Shown one piece after another: positions 9,804-17,588 of a DNA stretch of 64,000 bases; within the stretch, counting starts at the first letter, position 1, and every line of letters begins with the position of its first letter. A model generated the notes under the pieces. It did not search any database. It was not told the DNA's origin and worked only from the letters and a program-made list of their open reading frames with translations. This DNA is from Jeotgalibacillus salarius (GTDB taxonomy: Bacteria > Bacillota > Bacilli > Bacillales > Jeotgalibacillaceae), in NCBI RefSeq assembly GCF_004405125.1, contig NZ_SORX01000011.1:28482-92481 (forward strand), given 5' to 3'. A program made the position numbers and the translations under genes.

Positions 9804-10712
9804 ATGAAATTTCTATCTTTCCGTTTTGAAGACAAACTACTTTACGGTGTCAAAGTAAAGCGAGAGGAAGCAGCATGGAATATCGTAAGAATTCACAAAG
9901 AGCTGATTCCAAATGAAAACGTACCTGAAACACTGCTTGAAGGTATTCAAAGCGGAATGGAATTACAGGAGACAGTAAGAAAGTGTATCCGTGCAGCTGA
10001 AGAAAGTGATCATGTTTCCCGTTATAAAGTGAAATTTGATGACCTTGTATGGGAAGCACCAGTACCACGTACTCCTAAAAATGTAATGTGCATCGGAAAA
10101 AATTATCGTGACCACGTACTTGAAATGGGTTCTGAAAAAGACATTCCGGAAGAATTAGTTGTTTTTACGAAAGCTTCCACATCAATTACAGGTGATAACG
10201 CATTAATCCCTTCCTATGAAGAACTGACAGATCAGCTGGATTACGAAGGCGAACTGGCAGTTGTGATTGGCAAAAGAGGGAAAAATATTCCCGAAAAACA
10301 GGCGATTGACTACGTATTCGGTTATACAATCGTAAATGATGTCACTGCCAGAGATCTGCAAAGCAAACACAAACAGTTCTTCCTTGGCAAAAGCCTTGAT
10401 GAAACATGCCCAATGGGACCATACCTTGTTTCAAAAGATGAAATTCCCCATCCTCATCAGCTGAGCATCGTAACAAAAGTAAACGATGAAATCAGACAGG
10501 ATGGAAATACTGCAGATATGATCTTTTCAATCGAAAAAATCATATCAACACTATCTAAAGGCATGACACTCGAGCCGGGTGACGTCATCGCAACAGGCAC
10601 ACCTGCAGGAGTAGGAAAAGGATTCAACCCGCCAAAATTCCTCAAAAAAGGCGACCAGGTAAAAATTTCCGTCCAGGGAATCGGCACACTGACGAACGAG
10701 ATTGGTGAATAA
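9804..10712 (+). CDS. yisK: Fumarylacetoacetate hydrolase family protein (YisK-like)
   Basis: A 302-aa cytosolic FAH-fold enzyme. The core is clear: NVMCIGKNYRDHV, the acidic metal-binding segment DYEGELAVVIGK, DVTARDLQ and a GDVIATGTPAGVG motif near the C-terminus. The family includes acylpyruvate hydrolases and oxaloacetate decarboxylases, and B. subtilis YisK has been reported to decarboxylate oxaloacetate; the substrate here is inferred. The ATG at 9804 is chosen because AAGGAG at 9788-9793 precedes it. An upstream in-frame ATG at 9759 lacks a ribosome site. yisL follows, as in B. subtilis, but separated by 410 bases. Confidence 0.85.
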   Translation: MKFLSFRFEDKLLYGVKVKREEAAWNIVRIHKELIPNENVPETLLEGIQSGMELQETVRKCIRAAEESDHVSRYKVKFDDLVWEAPVPRTPKNVMCIGKNYRDHVLEMGSEKDIPEELVVFTKASTSITGDNALIPSYEELTDQLDYEGELAVVIGKRGKNIPEKQAIDYVFGYTIVNDVTARDLQSKHKQFFLGKSLDETCPMGPYLVSKDEIPHPHQLSIVTKVNDEIRQDGNTADMIFSIEKIISTLSKGMTLEPGDVIATGTPAGVGKGFNPPKFLKKGDQVKISVQGIGTLTNEIGE

Positions 10713-10743
10713 ACGTTCTAACTAAATTTATATTAGCTTGCTT

Positions 10744-10790
10744 AAAGCGCACGTTTGAAACAGTACCTACTGTTCTCAGCGTGCGTTTTT
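10744..10790 (+). terminator. Terminator after yisK
   Basis: Outer stem AAAGCGCACG/CGTGCGTTTTT encloses an inner ACAGTA/TACTGT hairpin and is followed by a T run. Confidence 0.75.
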
Positions 10791-10873
10791 GTAAGAGTTA
10801 TATACTGATGTCAGTAATCTGTTTGCTTTCATAGTATTATAGAAAATCATAAAATTTTAAATACAGGCTAAAT

Positions 10874-11008
10874 AAAGCGTTGATCGCAGTGGAAGGAGGT
10901 GACTCCGGCGCGATAAGCGTGACAGCTAGACCCCGCAGAGCTTTAGCTCGAGGAGGCTCAGCGCACGCCGCGCGGAAAGCATCCGCCTGGAGCTGCGATC
11001 ATAAGCGG
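10874..11008 (+). repeat. Dispersed structured intergenic repeat, copy B
   Basis: Shares GACCCCGCAG, GAGGAGGCTC and GCGGAAAGCATCCGCCTG with copy A. Its ends form the inverted pair TGATCGCAG / CTGCGATCA, different in sequence from copy A. The inner hairpin is GAGCT-tt-AGCTC (10938-10949) where copy A has GGCGC-tt-GCGCC, a set of compensatory changes. Confidence 0.8.
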
Positions 11009-11017
11009 TTTAATAGG

Positions 11018-11056
11018 TGAAAACATTGAAAATTCATGACTCCGACAATGTTTTCA
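11018..11056. other. 11-bp inverted repeat upstream of yisL
   Basis: TGAAAACATTG (11018-11028) and CAATGTTTTCA (11046-11056) are perfect arms around 17 bases. The right arm overlaps the -35 of a SigB-like promoter, so it may be an operator; a transcript hairpin is also possible. Confidence 0.5.
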
Positions 11057-11075
11057 GACAATACGACAAGGGAAT
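11050..11075 (+). promoter_or_regulatory. Candidate SigB promoter for yisL
   Basis: GTTTTC, 14 bases, GGGAAT; compare the SigB pattern GTTTAA-N13/14-GGGWAW. It lies 48 bases upstream of the yisL ATG. The -35 is imperfect. Confidence 0.5.
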
Positions 11076-11122
11076 ATGGTAGCATATAGATAGTTCGGTA
11101 TTTCGGTTCAGGAGGTTAGGGA

Positions 11123-11494
11123 ATGTTAGACAATACACACTTACACATTACAACATGGGTACTTGGAATCGTGCTGTTCTTTATTGCGCTTGCGCTAATG
11201 AAGGGAGCTAACGCAAAAGGTGCTAAGATTGTACATATGATTCTGCGTCTGATGTATGTGCTGATCATCTTCACAGGAGGATGGTTATTCTTCCAGTTCT
11301 CATCAATTGATGCTGCACTTTACGGCGTTAAATTCCTGCTTGGGATTCTAGTGATCGGATTTATGGAAATGATCCTTGTCCGCACGAAGAAGCATAAATC
11401 AGTAAAAGTTATGTGGATACTATTTGTAATCGCGCTGCTTGCTACACTGTACTTCGGGTTCAGTCTGCCAATCGGCTTCGATTTCCTACGTTAA
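11123..11494 (+). CDS. yisL: UPF0344 membrane protein YisL
   Basis: A 123-aa protein with four predicted membrane helices, matching the UPF0344/YisL family in length and in the opening TWVLGIVLFFIALAL and the RLMYVLIIFTGGWLFF segment. Function is unknown. ATG is preceded by CAGGAGGTTAGGG. A SigB-like promoter 48 bases upstream suggests general-stress expression. It is followed by a clear terminator, so it is monocistronic. Confidence 0.88.
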   Translation: MLDNTHLHITTWVLGIVLFFIALALMKGANAKGAKIVHMILRLMYVLIIFTGGWLFFQFSSIDAALYGVKFLLGILVIGFMEMILVRTKKHKSVKVMWILFVIALLATLYFGFSLPIGFDFLR

Positions 11495-11520
11495 AAGTCG
11501 CTCATTCAGCGGCTTTTTTC
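11494..11520 (+). terminator. Terminator after yisL
   Basis: Stem AAAGTCGCT / AGCGGCTTT with a CATTC loop, followed by a T run. Confidence 0.85.
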
Positions 11521-11682
11521 TGTATATATCTATTTTATTTTCTAATGAATAGGTTGTACCCTGGAGTGAAAAGCGGGTACTGCTGAGGTCATAATCAGTA
11601 GTCTGTGTGTAAAGTAGAGTCTCTCCTGAAAAATAGGTAACATGTTAAATATAAGACTACATATCCAACACCATATTGAAAA

Positions 11683-11737
11683 TTGTCTTCAAACCGACAC
11701 ATGTGTATACTATAAACATCAACTATATGTATAGTAT
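11683..11737 (+). promoter_or_regulatory. Carotenoid operon promoter with inverted-repeat operator candidate
   Basis: SigA-like TTGTCT (11683-11688), 17 bases, TATACT (11706-11711). An 8-bp perfect inverted repeat, ATACTATA (11707-11714) and TATAGTAT (11730-11737), overlaps the -10 and likely start point, which suggests a repressor site. The rest of the 270-base gap before crtN shows no gene. Confidence 0.6.
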
Positions 11738-11786
11738 TTGAACAACGAATGTACAACGCGAATGATTGAGGATGGAGGCTGTTTTA

Positions 11787-13301
11787 ATGACCCGTTCAAT
11801 TGCAATAATAGGGGCAGGACCAGGCGGGCTTGCAGCAGCGATGCTGTTAGCTTCGAAAGGATGTAAAGTAAATGTTTATGAAAAACATCCGTTTGTCGGA
11901 GGGAGAAACAGTTCTTTTACTATGAACGGTTATACATTCGATGTAGGGCCCACCTTTTTAAGTATGCCGGAGATAGCAGAGGAAATCTTTGAGGAGACCG
12001 GTAAAAATCTTCATGACTATGTTGATTTGATTGAACTGCCAATGATGTATGAACTGGTGTTCAAAGATAAACGAGTGAAAATGTACAGAGATCCCGATAA
12101 AATGAAACAGCAGATCAAAACATACTTTCCGGGTGATGAGGCAGGATATGACCATTTCATGTCTGATACAAGAAAGAAAATGGATGCCCTCCGTCCGATA
12201 TTGCAAAACAAAATGGATCGATACACCGATTATCTTTCGCTTAGGGTTCTTAAGGCACTGCCACAGCTTTCACTTGGGAAAAGCCTCTATGACGTGTTAA
12301 GCAAATACTTCAATCATGAAGAGCTGAAGCTTGGTTTTACGTTTCAGGCAAAATACCTCGGAATGTCGCCGTGGGAATGCCCCGGAGCCTTTTCAATTCT
12401 GTCCTTTATGGAGCATGAATATGGAATTTTTCATCCTAAAGGCGGCGTTAATCAGCTTTCTAAAGCCATGGCTAAAGCAGCAGAAGAGCTTGGAGCTACC
12501 ATTCATCTCGGAGATGGTGTGAAAAAGCTTCATATTAATCAGCAAAAAGAAGTGACGGGTTTTGAACTTGAATCAGGCGTTCAGGTAAAAGCCGACGAAG
12601 TTGTGATTAATGGAGACGTATCGCATGTGATGACGAACCTGGTAGATGACAGTCAACTGAAAAAGTTCAGCGCAAAGAGATTAAATGAGAAGAAGTATTC
12701 ATGCTCCACTTTCATGATTTATCTTGGAGTAGATCAGGTATACGATCTGCCGCACCATACTATATCGTTTGCTGAAGACTATAAAAAGAATGTAGAAGAA
12801 ATTATGCAGACGCAGTTGCTGTCAGATGACCCGTCTATTTATATTCAGAACGCTTCTGTAACCGACTCGACACTTGCACCTGATGGAAAATCCGCCCTTT
12901 ATATTTTAGCGCCGGTCCCGAATAATCTGAGCGGTCTGGATTGGGAAGAGCATGAAGAGACTTTCAGAAACCTTGTGCTTGATTCCATTGAAGCTAAAAC
13001 GGAATTTAAAAACATCCGTGACCATATTGAGGTGGAACGTATTATAAGCCCTAAGCACTGGGAACTGGATTTTAATGTTTTCAAGGGGGCAACATTCAGT
13101 ATGGGACATCAGCTCAGCCAGATGATGGCGCTGCGTCCGCATAATAAATTTGAAGAATTAGAACGGACATGGCTTGTTGGCGGGGGGACTCATCCGGGGA
13201 GCGGTCTTCCGACAATCCTAGAATCCGCCCGTATTACATCAACCCTTTTAATGAATGAGAAAAGAAATCATATCAGCAATGAAAGCGGTGAGGCAGGATG
13301 A
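11787..13301 (+). CDS. crtN: CrtN-family carotenoid desaturase/oxidase, first paralogue
   Basis: A 504-aa FAD-dependent phytoene-desaturase-family enzyme. The N-terminal dinucleotide-binding fold IIGAGPGGLAAAMLLASKG is followed by GGRNSSF and FDVGPTFLSMPEI. The C-terminal substrate and FAD motif reads GGGTHPGSGLPTILESARI. In C30 carotenoid pathways such enzymes desaturate 4,4'-diapophytoene or oxidise the terminal methyl groups. The two paralogues here probably split these steps, but I cannot assign which does which. ATG 11787 is chosen because GAGGATGGAGG precedes it; a TTG at 11766 has no such site. Its stop overlaps the start of the second paralogue by four bases. Confidence 0.85.
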   Translation: MTRSIAIIGAGPGGLAAAMLLASKGCKVNVYEKHPFVGGRNSSFTMNGYTFDVGPTFLSMPEIAEEIFEETGKNLHDYVDLIELPMMYELVFKDKRVKMYRDPDKMKQQIKTYFPGDEAGYDHFMSDTRKKMDALRPILQNKMDRYTDYLSLRVLKALPQLSLGKSLYDVLSKYFNHEELKLGFTFQAKYLGMSPWECPGAFSILSFMEHEYGIFHPKGGVNQLSKAMAKAAEELGATIHLGDGVKKLHINQQKEVTGFELESGVQVKADEVVINGDVSHVMTNLVDDSQLKKFSAKRLNEKKYSCSTFMIYLGVDQVYDLPHHTISFAEDYKKNVEEIMQTQLLSDDPSIYIQNASVTDSTLAPDGKSALYILAPVPNNLSGLDWEEHEETFRNLVLDSIEAKTEFKNIRDHIEVERIISPKHWELDFNVFKGATFSMGHQLSQMMALRPHNKFEELERTWLVGGGTHPGSGLPTILESARITSTLLMNEKRNHISNESGEAG

Positions 13302-14776
13302 GGGTGTCCATTATTGGCGGGGGTATCGGCGGTATGATGTCGGCACTTCTCCTGAATAAAAAAGGATTTGAAGTTACCCTTTTTGAAAAAGAAAAAAAGC
13401 TGGGCGGTCGTTTGGCATATCATATTCACGGTGACTACAAAATTGATAAAGGTCCAACAATTGTACTCCTTCCTGAAATGCTTCAATCTTTATTAAAAGA
13501 GGCAGGTGTGTCCGAAGAAGAATATGAATTGATATCTTGTGACCCGCTTTACGATCTCCACTTTGCAGATGGTACGATCTATACCAAATACCGCGATAAA
13601 CAGGCGCAGATGGAAGAGATTAACCGGGTATTCCCCGGTGAAGAAGCAGGGTATCTTGAATTTATGAGTGACATGGAAAAGAGATTTAATGAAGGAAAAC
13701 CAAGATTTCTGGAGCAGTCATTTCTTAAGCGCTGGGATGCGATTCAGCCTGCTACTCTTAACTCATTACGTAAATTAAAAGCTTTTAAATCGGTATCCAG
13801 GCAGCTTCACAATTATTTTCAGGATGACAGACTGAAGACAGCTTATGCGCTGCAGACACTGTATATTGGCGGCAATCCCTTTCAAACTCCGGGCATTTAT
13901 TCATTAGTATCCTACAGTGAACATGAACACGGTATTTACTATATGAAGGGTGGATACGCCAAACTTGCAGAAGTGCTGGAAAAAAAGATGATTGAAGAAA
14001 ATATCCGCATTGTAAAAGAAGCGAATATTGAAAAAATCTCAATTGCTTCTGGAAGAGCAGAAGGTGTCCTGTATAATAGTAAGTATGAACAAACTGATGC
14101 AGTCGTGTTAAATGGAGACTTTCCGATTGCTGAAAAACTTATTAATAAACAGGGAAGGCAGTATCAGCCTTCATCCGGGTGTGTCCTTATATACATTGGC
14201 GCCGATGGATTGTATGACAATAGAAAAATGCATCAATTTTATTTAAGTGAAAACTTTGAGAAGAATATGAATCAGATCTTTAAAGAGCGAGTGATTCCGG
14301 AAGACCCGTCCTATTACGTTTTTAATCCATCAATTATAGATGAAACCCTCGCTCCAAAAGGGAAAAGTGCGTTATATGTCCTGGTGCCGGTTCCTTCAGA
14401 AATAGATGAAGACTGGGAGAGTGTAAAATATTCACTCAAAGAAAAAGTCCTGGAATCAATGGAGAGATCAGGATTTGAATCATTAAGAGAACGGGCTGAA
14501 TGGATTGATATACGAACACCTGAAGAAGCAAAACAAGAGGGATTATATACAGGTGGAAGTTTTGGAATTGCGCCTGCATTGTTTCAGTCAGGACCGTTCA
14601 GACCGCAGTTTCAGCCTTATCCGGAACTGGAAAATGTTTTTGCAACAGGTGCTTCCACGCATCCGGGTGGCGGCGTGCCGATTGTGATGCAGGGTGCAAA
14701 GCTGTTAGCGGATGGTATGGACAGAAAGTTTTACAGAAGGGAGAGATCAGCAGATGGAACTGGCAAAAGCGTATAA
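13298..14776 (+). CDS. CrtN-family carotenoid desaturase/oxidase, second paralogue
   Basis: A 492-aa homologue of the preceding gene. It carries the FAD fold VSIIGGGIGGMMSALLLNKKG, the DKGPTIVLLPEM segment (close in pattern to staphylococcal CrtN) and the C-terminal ATGASTHPGGGVPIVMQGAK motif. It is likely either the diapophytoene desaturase or the terminal oxidase of a C30 pathway. The ATG sits in the ATGA overlap with the upstream gene, and its 3' end overlaps crtM by 23 bases. These overlaps indicate one tightly coupled operon. Confidence 0.83.
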   Translation: MRVSIIGGGIGGMMSALLLNKKGFEVTLFEKEKKLGGRLAYHIHGDYKIDKGPTIVLLPEMLQSLLKEAGVSEEEYELISCDPLYDLHFADGTIYTKYRDKQAQMEEINRVFPGEEAGYLEFMSDMEKRFNEGKPRFLEQSFLKRWDAIQPATLNSLRKLKAFKSVSRQLHNYFQDDRLKTAYALQTLYIGGNPFQTPGIYSLVSYSEHEHGIYYMKGGYAKLAEVLEKKMIEENIRIVKEANIEKISIASGRAEGVLYNSKYEQTDAVVLNGDFPIAEKLINKQGRQYQPSSGCVLIYIGADGLYDNRKMHQFYLSENFEKNMNQIFKERVIPEDPSYYVFNPSIIDETLAPKGKSALYVLVPVPSEIDEDWESVKYSLKEKVLESMERSGFESLRERAEWIDIRTPEEAKQEGLYTGGSFGIAPALFQSGPFRPQFQPYPELENVFATGASTHPGGGVPIVMQGAKLLADGMDRKFYRRERSADGTGKSV

Positions 14777-15584
14777 AGAATGTGAGAAGGTTATTAAAAT
14801 ACATTCCAAAACTTTTTATCGTGCCTTTTCAATGCTTCCTTCTAAAGAGAGAAATGCGGTTTGGGCAATCTATAGCTTTTGCAGAACAGTGGATGACATT
14901 GTTGATGAAAGTGATAACCCTGAAGAAGAGCTTGCACAATTCGAAGAAGAGTTTGACCGTTTTTTATCAGGGGCGGAATTGAATGAAGCAAATTGGATTG
15001 CATTATCGGATGTTTTTAAGCGCTATGACATGAATGTGCAGGCGTTTAAAGATATGGTTAAGGGACAGAAAATGGATCTTGCACACAAAACATATGAAAC
15101 AACTGATGATGTACTGGAATATTCATATCATGTAGCCAGTACAGTTGGCCTCATGCTGCTGCCGGTTCTTGCCCCGGAGAATGAAAAAGCATTACGGGAT
15201 AGTGCAGTGAAGCTAGGTTATGCGATGCAAATTACCAATATTCTTCGTGATGTAGGAGAAGATCTGGATAGACAGCGCGTGTATTTACCTGCCGAAGTAA
15301 TGTCGCGTCACGGCTATGATGAATCATTGCTCTTAGAGAAACAGGGAGGACAAGCTTTCATTGATACATGGGAAGAGATGGCTTCGATGGCTGAAGGCTA
15401 TTACGATGAAGCAATGAAGTCCCTGTACTTGTACCCGCCTTCGAGCCGTATACCGGTGAAGGGGGCAGCGATTTTGTATCGTGCGATTCTTGATCAGGTC
15501 AGAAAGAATAATTACAACGTATTTTCAGAGAAAAACTATGTACCTGTTAACGAAAAGAATAAATTGCTATCTTCCTACCAATGA
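14754..15584 (+). CDS. crtM: Squalene/phytoene synthase family, probable 4,4'-diapophytoene synthase CrtM
   Basis: A 276-aa prenyl-condensing enzyme that joins two isoprenyl diphosphates, the first committed carotenoid step. Both Asp-rich magnesium-binding motifs are present: DDIVDE (47-52) and RDVGEDLDR (from Asp166). The SKTFYRAFSMLP segment near residues 18-29 is also characteristic. Choice of farnesyl diphosphate (C30) rather than geranylgeranyl diphosphate (C40) is inferred from the CrtN-type partners and host lineage. ATG 14754 has AGGGAGAGATC upstream; a GTG at 14712 would extend into the previous gene without a ribosome site. It is the last gene of the operon. Confidence 0.9.
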   Translation: MELAKAYKECEKVIKIHSKTFYRAFSMLPSKERNAVWAIYSFCRTVDDIVDESDNPEEELAQFEEEFDRFLSGAELNEANWIALSDVFKRYDMNVQAFKDMVKGQKMDLAHKTYETTDDVLEYSYHVASTVGLMLLPVLAPENEKALRDSAVKLGYAMQITNILRDVGEDLDRQRVYLPAEVMSRHGYDESLLLEKQGGQAFIDTWEEMASMAEGYYDEAMKSLYLYPPSSRIPVKGAAILYRAILDQVRKNNYNVFSEKNYVPVNEKNKLLSSYQ

Positions 15585-15618
15585 AAAGAGCATCCGCAAT
15601 GTCGCGGATGCTCTTTTT
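15584..15618. terminator. Terminator between crtM and amtB (convergent)
   Basis: Stem AAAAGAGCATCCGC / GCGGATGCTCTTTT with a six-base loop and Ts on the plus-strand side. It lies between convergent genes and may also stop amtB transcripts. Confidence 0.88.
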
Positions 15619-15633
15619 GATAGATCTGATTCT

Positions 15634-17016
15634 CTATACACTCTCTTTATAAACTTTTTTCTTTTTAGCTGACTTACCAAGCTGGTCAAGACGTTCTACC
15701 AGGCTGCCTGACATAGCTGAATTTCCTGTTGAAGAAGAAGAAACAAGTGATTCCTTTAACTCATAAGCATTTGAACCGTGCTCAGCATAATCAAGACCCG
15801 TGATTTCTTCTTCACGTGAAACGCGGATGCCGCCAGTTGACTTCAGGATGAAGACAACAGCACTTACCGCAAGACCGGTCCAAAGAATGACTGCACCTAC
15901 ACCGATTGACTGAACGCCAAGCAATGCTGCGCCACCGCCGTAGAACAATCCGTTAGCCGTATCAAAAAGACCAACTGCAAGTGTACCCCAGATTCCGCAA
16001 ATACCGTGAACGGCAATTGCGCCTACTGGATCGTCTTTCTTAGCGACTACATCAATAAAGCGGATACCTTCTACAAGAATCACACCAGCTACAAGACCAA
16101 TAACGACTGCTCCAATAAGAGAAACGTTAGCTGTTCCAGCTGTAATACCTACGAGACCACCAAGTGCACCATTCAATGTGATCGAAGGATCAATTTGCTT
16201 AAATCTGATCTTCGTATATAGTGCTGAGGCGATTACCCCGCCAGAAGCAGATAATAAGGTAGTTGAAATAACGATTGGCACTAATGTCGGATCAGCTGCT
16301 AATGAGCTTCCTCCATTAAATCCGAACCAGCCGAACCAAAGAATGAATACACCAAGTGCGCCGATTGGAATATTATGACCCGGGATTGCGTTCACTTTTT
16401 TGCCTTCATATTTACCAATACGTGCTCCGAGGAAAGCGACTGCTACAAAAGCACCGACAGCACCAGTAAGATGAACGACTGTAGAGCCTGCAAAGTCAAC
16501 AAATCCGAGTTCAGAAATCCAGCCGCCACCCCATACCCAGTGACCAACTACGGGGTAAATTGCGCCAGTCATTAACACAGTAAGAATCAAATAACTGCTT
16601 AATTTCATTCTTTCAGCTACAGCACCTGAAATGATCGTCGCACATGTAGCTGCAAAAACTGCCTGGAATAAGAAGAAACCTACATCCTCCACACCTGAAA
16701 GTGCAAAACCTGTTGTTCCGAAAAATCCATTAGAACTTCCGAACATGATACCGTATCCAACTAAAAAGTATAAAACGGATCCGATTGAAATCGTCAGGAT
16801 ATTTTTCAATAAAATATTGAGTGTGTTTTTAGCTCTCGTAAAGCCTGATTCAACCATTGCAAACCCTGCATGCATAAAGAATACTAAAATTGCTGCAATC
16901 ATGACCCACATTGTATCCAATGAAAATTGAACGCTTTCAGCTGTTACTGGAGCGGCATAAGCGCTCGTTGTAACAAGACTCCCTAAAGCAGTAATTGATA
17001 ATATTTTTTTCTTCAT
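15634..17016 (-). CDS. amtB: Ammonium transporter AmtB/NrgA
   Basis: A 460-aa Amt/MEP channel with 11 predicted membrane helices after a signal-peptide-like N-terminus (MKKKILSITALGSL...AYAAP). Signature stretches include FFMHAGFAMVESGFTRAKN, GAVGAFVAVAFLGARIGK and FNGGSSLAADP. It imports ammonium at low external levels. ATG 17016 is chosen because GGAGGTGCACAA precedes it; a start at 17199 would add a non-conserved 61-aa leader overlapping glnK. It lies 22 bases after the PII gene, the usual glnK-amtB pair. The C-terminal tail (about 60 residues) is longer than average and rich in Ser and Lys. Confidence 0.94.
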   Translation of the reverse strand: MKKKILSITALGSLVTTSAYAAPVTAESVQFSLDTMWVMIAAILVFFMHAGFAMVESGFTRAKNTLNILLKNILTISIGSVLYFLVGYGIMFGSSNGFFGTTGFALSGVEDVGFFLFQAVFAATCATIISGAVAERMKLSSYLILTVLMTGAIYPVVGHWVWGGGWISELGFVDFAGSTVVHLTGAVGAFVAVAFLGARIGKYEGKKVNAIPGHNIPIGALGVFILWFGWFGFNGGSSLAADPTLVPIVISTTLLSASGGVIASALYTKIRFKQIDPSITLNGALGGLVGITAGTANVSLIGAVVIGLVAGVILVEGIRFIDVVAKKDDPVGAIAVHGICGIWGTLAVGLFDTANGLFYGGGAALLGVQSIGVGAVILWTGLAVSAVVFILKSTGGIRVSREEEITGLDYAEHGSNAYELKESLVSSSSTGNSAMSGSLVERLDQLGKSAKKKKVYKESV

Positions 17017-17038
17017 TATTTGTGCACCTCCAAAATTT

Positions 17039-17380
17039 TTAAAGAACCGCCTGTCTGCCTCGTTCACCACTTCTGATTCTGATGATGTCTTCAATAGGGG
17101 AAATGAAAATTTTACCGTCCCCAACTTCTCCAGTTGCACACGCTTCGATAATGGCATCAACAATTTCATCAGTGCGATGCTCTTCAGTAACCATTTCAAC
17201 TTTTATTCTTGAAACCAGAGGGAGTTCGTAGGATGTTCCTCTGAATGCTCCTTTTTTGCCTTTTTGATTACCGCATCCTGCAGCTTCAAAAACGGTTAAC
17301 CCATTAATGCCGAGATGCACAAGTTTTTCGCGAAGAGTTTGAAAAACCTCAGGTCGGACAATTGCCTCAATTTTTTTCAT
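17039..17380 (-). CDS. glnK: PII nitrogen-regulatory protein GlnK/NrgB
   Basis: A 113-aa PII protein that binds ATP/ADP and 2-oxoglutarate and gates AmtB. The MKKIEAIVRPEVFQTLREKL start, the T-loop around KGKKGAFRGTSYELPL with Tyr at the position modified in proteobacteria, and the C-terminal GDGKIFISPIEDIIRIRSGERG are diagnostic. ATG 17380 is preceded by TTGAGGAGGATAAAA. It is first in the glnK-amtB operon, downstream of three TnrA/GlnR-like boxes. Confidence 0.94.
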   Translation of the reverse strand: MKKIEAIVRPEVFQTLREKLVHLGINGLTVFEAAGCGNQKGKKGAFRGTSYELPLVSRIKVEMVTEEHRTDEIVDAIIEACATGEVGDGKIFISPIEDIIRIRSGERGRQAVL

Positions 17381-17401
17381 TTTTATCCTCCTCAATATTG
17401 A

Positions 17402-17418
17402 TGTCAGTATACCTAACA
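17402..17418 (-). promoter_or_regulatory. TnrA/GlnR box 1
   Basis: TGTCAGTATACCTAACA fits TGTNA-N7-TNACA exactly. It sits 22 bases upstream of the glnK ATG, downstream of the likely start point, a position suited to repression. Confidence 0.75.
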
Positions 17419-17427
17419 TGAATTACG

Positions 17428-17444
17428 TGTTAGGAAATCTAACA
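17428..17444 (-). promoter_or_regulatory. TnrA/GlnR box 2
   Basis: TGTTAGGAAATCTAACA fits the TGTNA-N7-TNACA consensus exactly and is 26 bases (centre to centre) from box 1. Confidence 0.85.
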
Positions 17445-17464
17445 TGAAAGCTGTTATGTTTATA

Positions 17465-17493
17465 ATAATATTCAGAAAATTAGATAATTGCAA
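17465..17493 (-). promoter_or_regulatory. Candidate glnK promoter
   Basis: On the minus strand: TTGCAA (17493-17488), 17 bases, TATTAT (17470-17465). It lies between boxes 2 and 3. Confidence 0.6.
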
Positions 17494-17520
17494 GTGTTTT
17501 TTTAAAAAAAGATCATTTCA

Positions 17521-17537
17521 TGTTAGGTTTCCTTACA
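17521..17537 (-). promoter_or_regulatory. TnrA/GlnR box 3
   Basis: TGTTAGGTTTCCTTACA fits TGTNA-N7-TNACA exactly and lies upstream of the candidate promoter, the side expected for activation by TnrA. Confidence 0.85.
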
Positions 17538-17540
17538 TAT

Positions 17541-17567
17541 AAAAAGCCCTCACCGCAGTGAGAGCTT
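17541..17567 (-). terminator. Terminator after the MATE gene
   Basis: Minus-strand stem GCTCTCAC-TGCG-GTGAGGGC followed by TTTTTA. Confidence 0.85.
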
Positions 17568-17588
17568 ACATGTAACCGTTTTATAAAT

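Noticed and set aside
12906..14042. Several antisense frames in the carotenoid genes
   Set aside because: They overlap well-supported CrtN-family coding sequence and lack start signals.
15634..17199. Longer amtB frame starting at 17199
   Set aside because: It would overlap glnK and add a leader unlike any ammonium transporter; the ATG at 17016 has a strong ribosome site.
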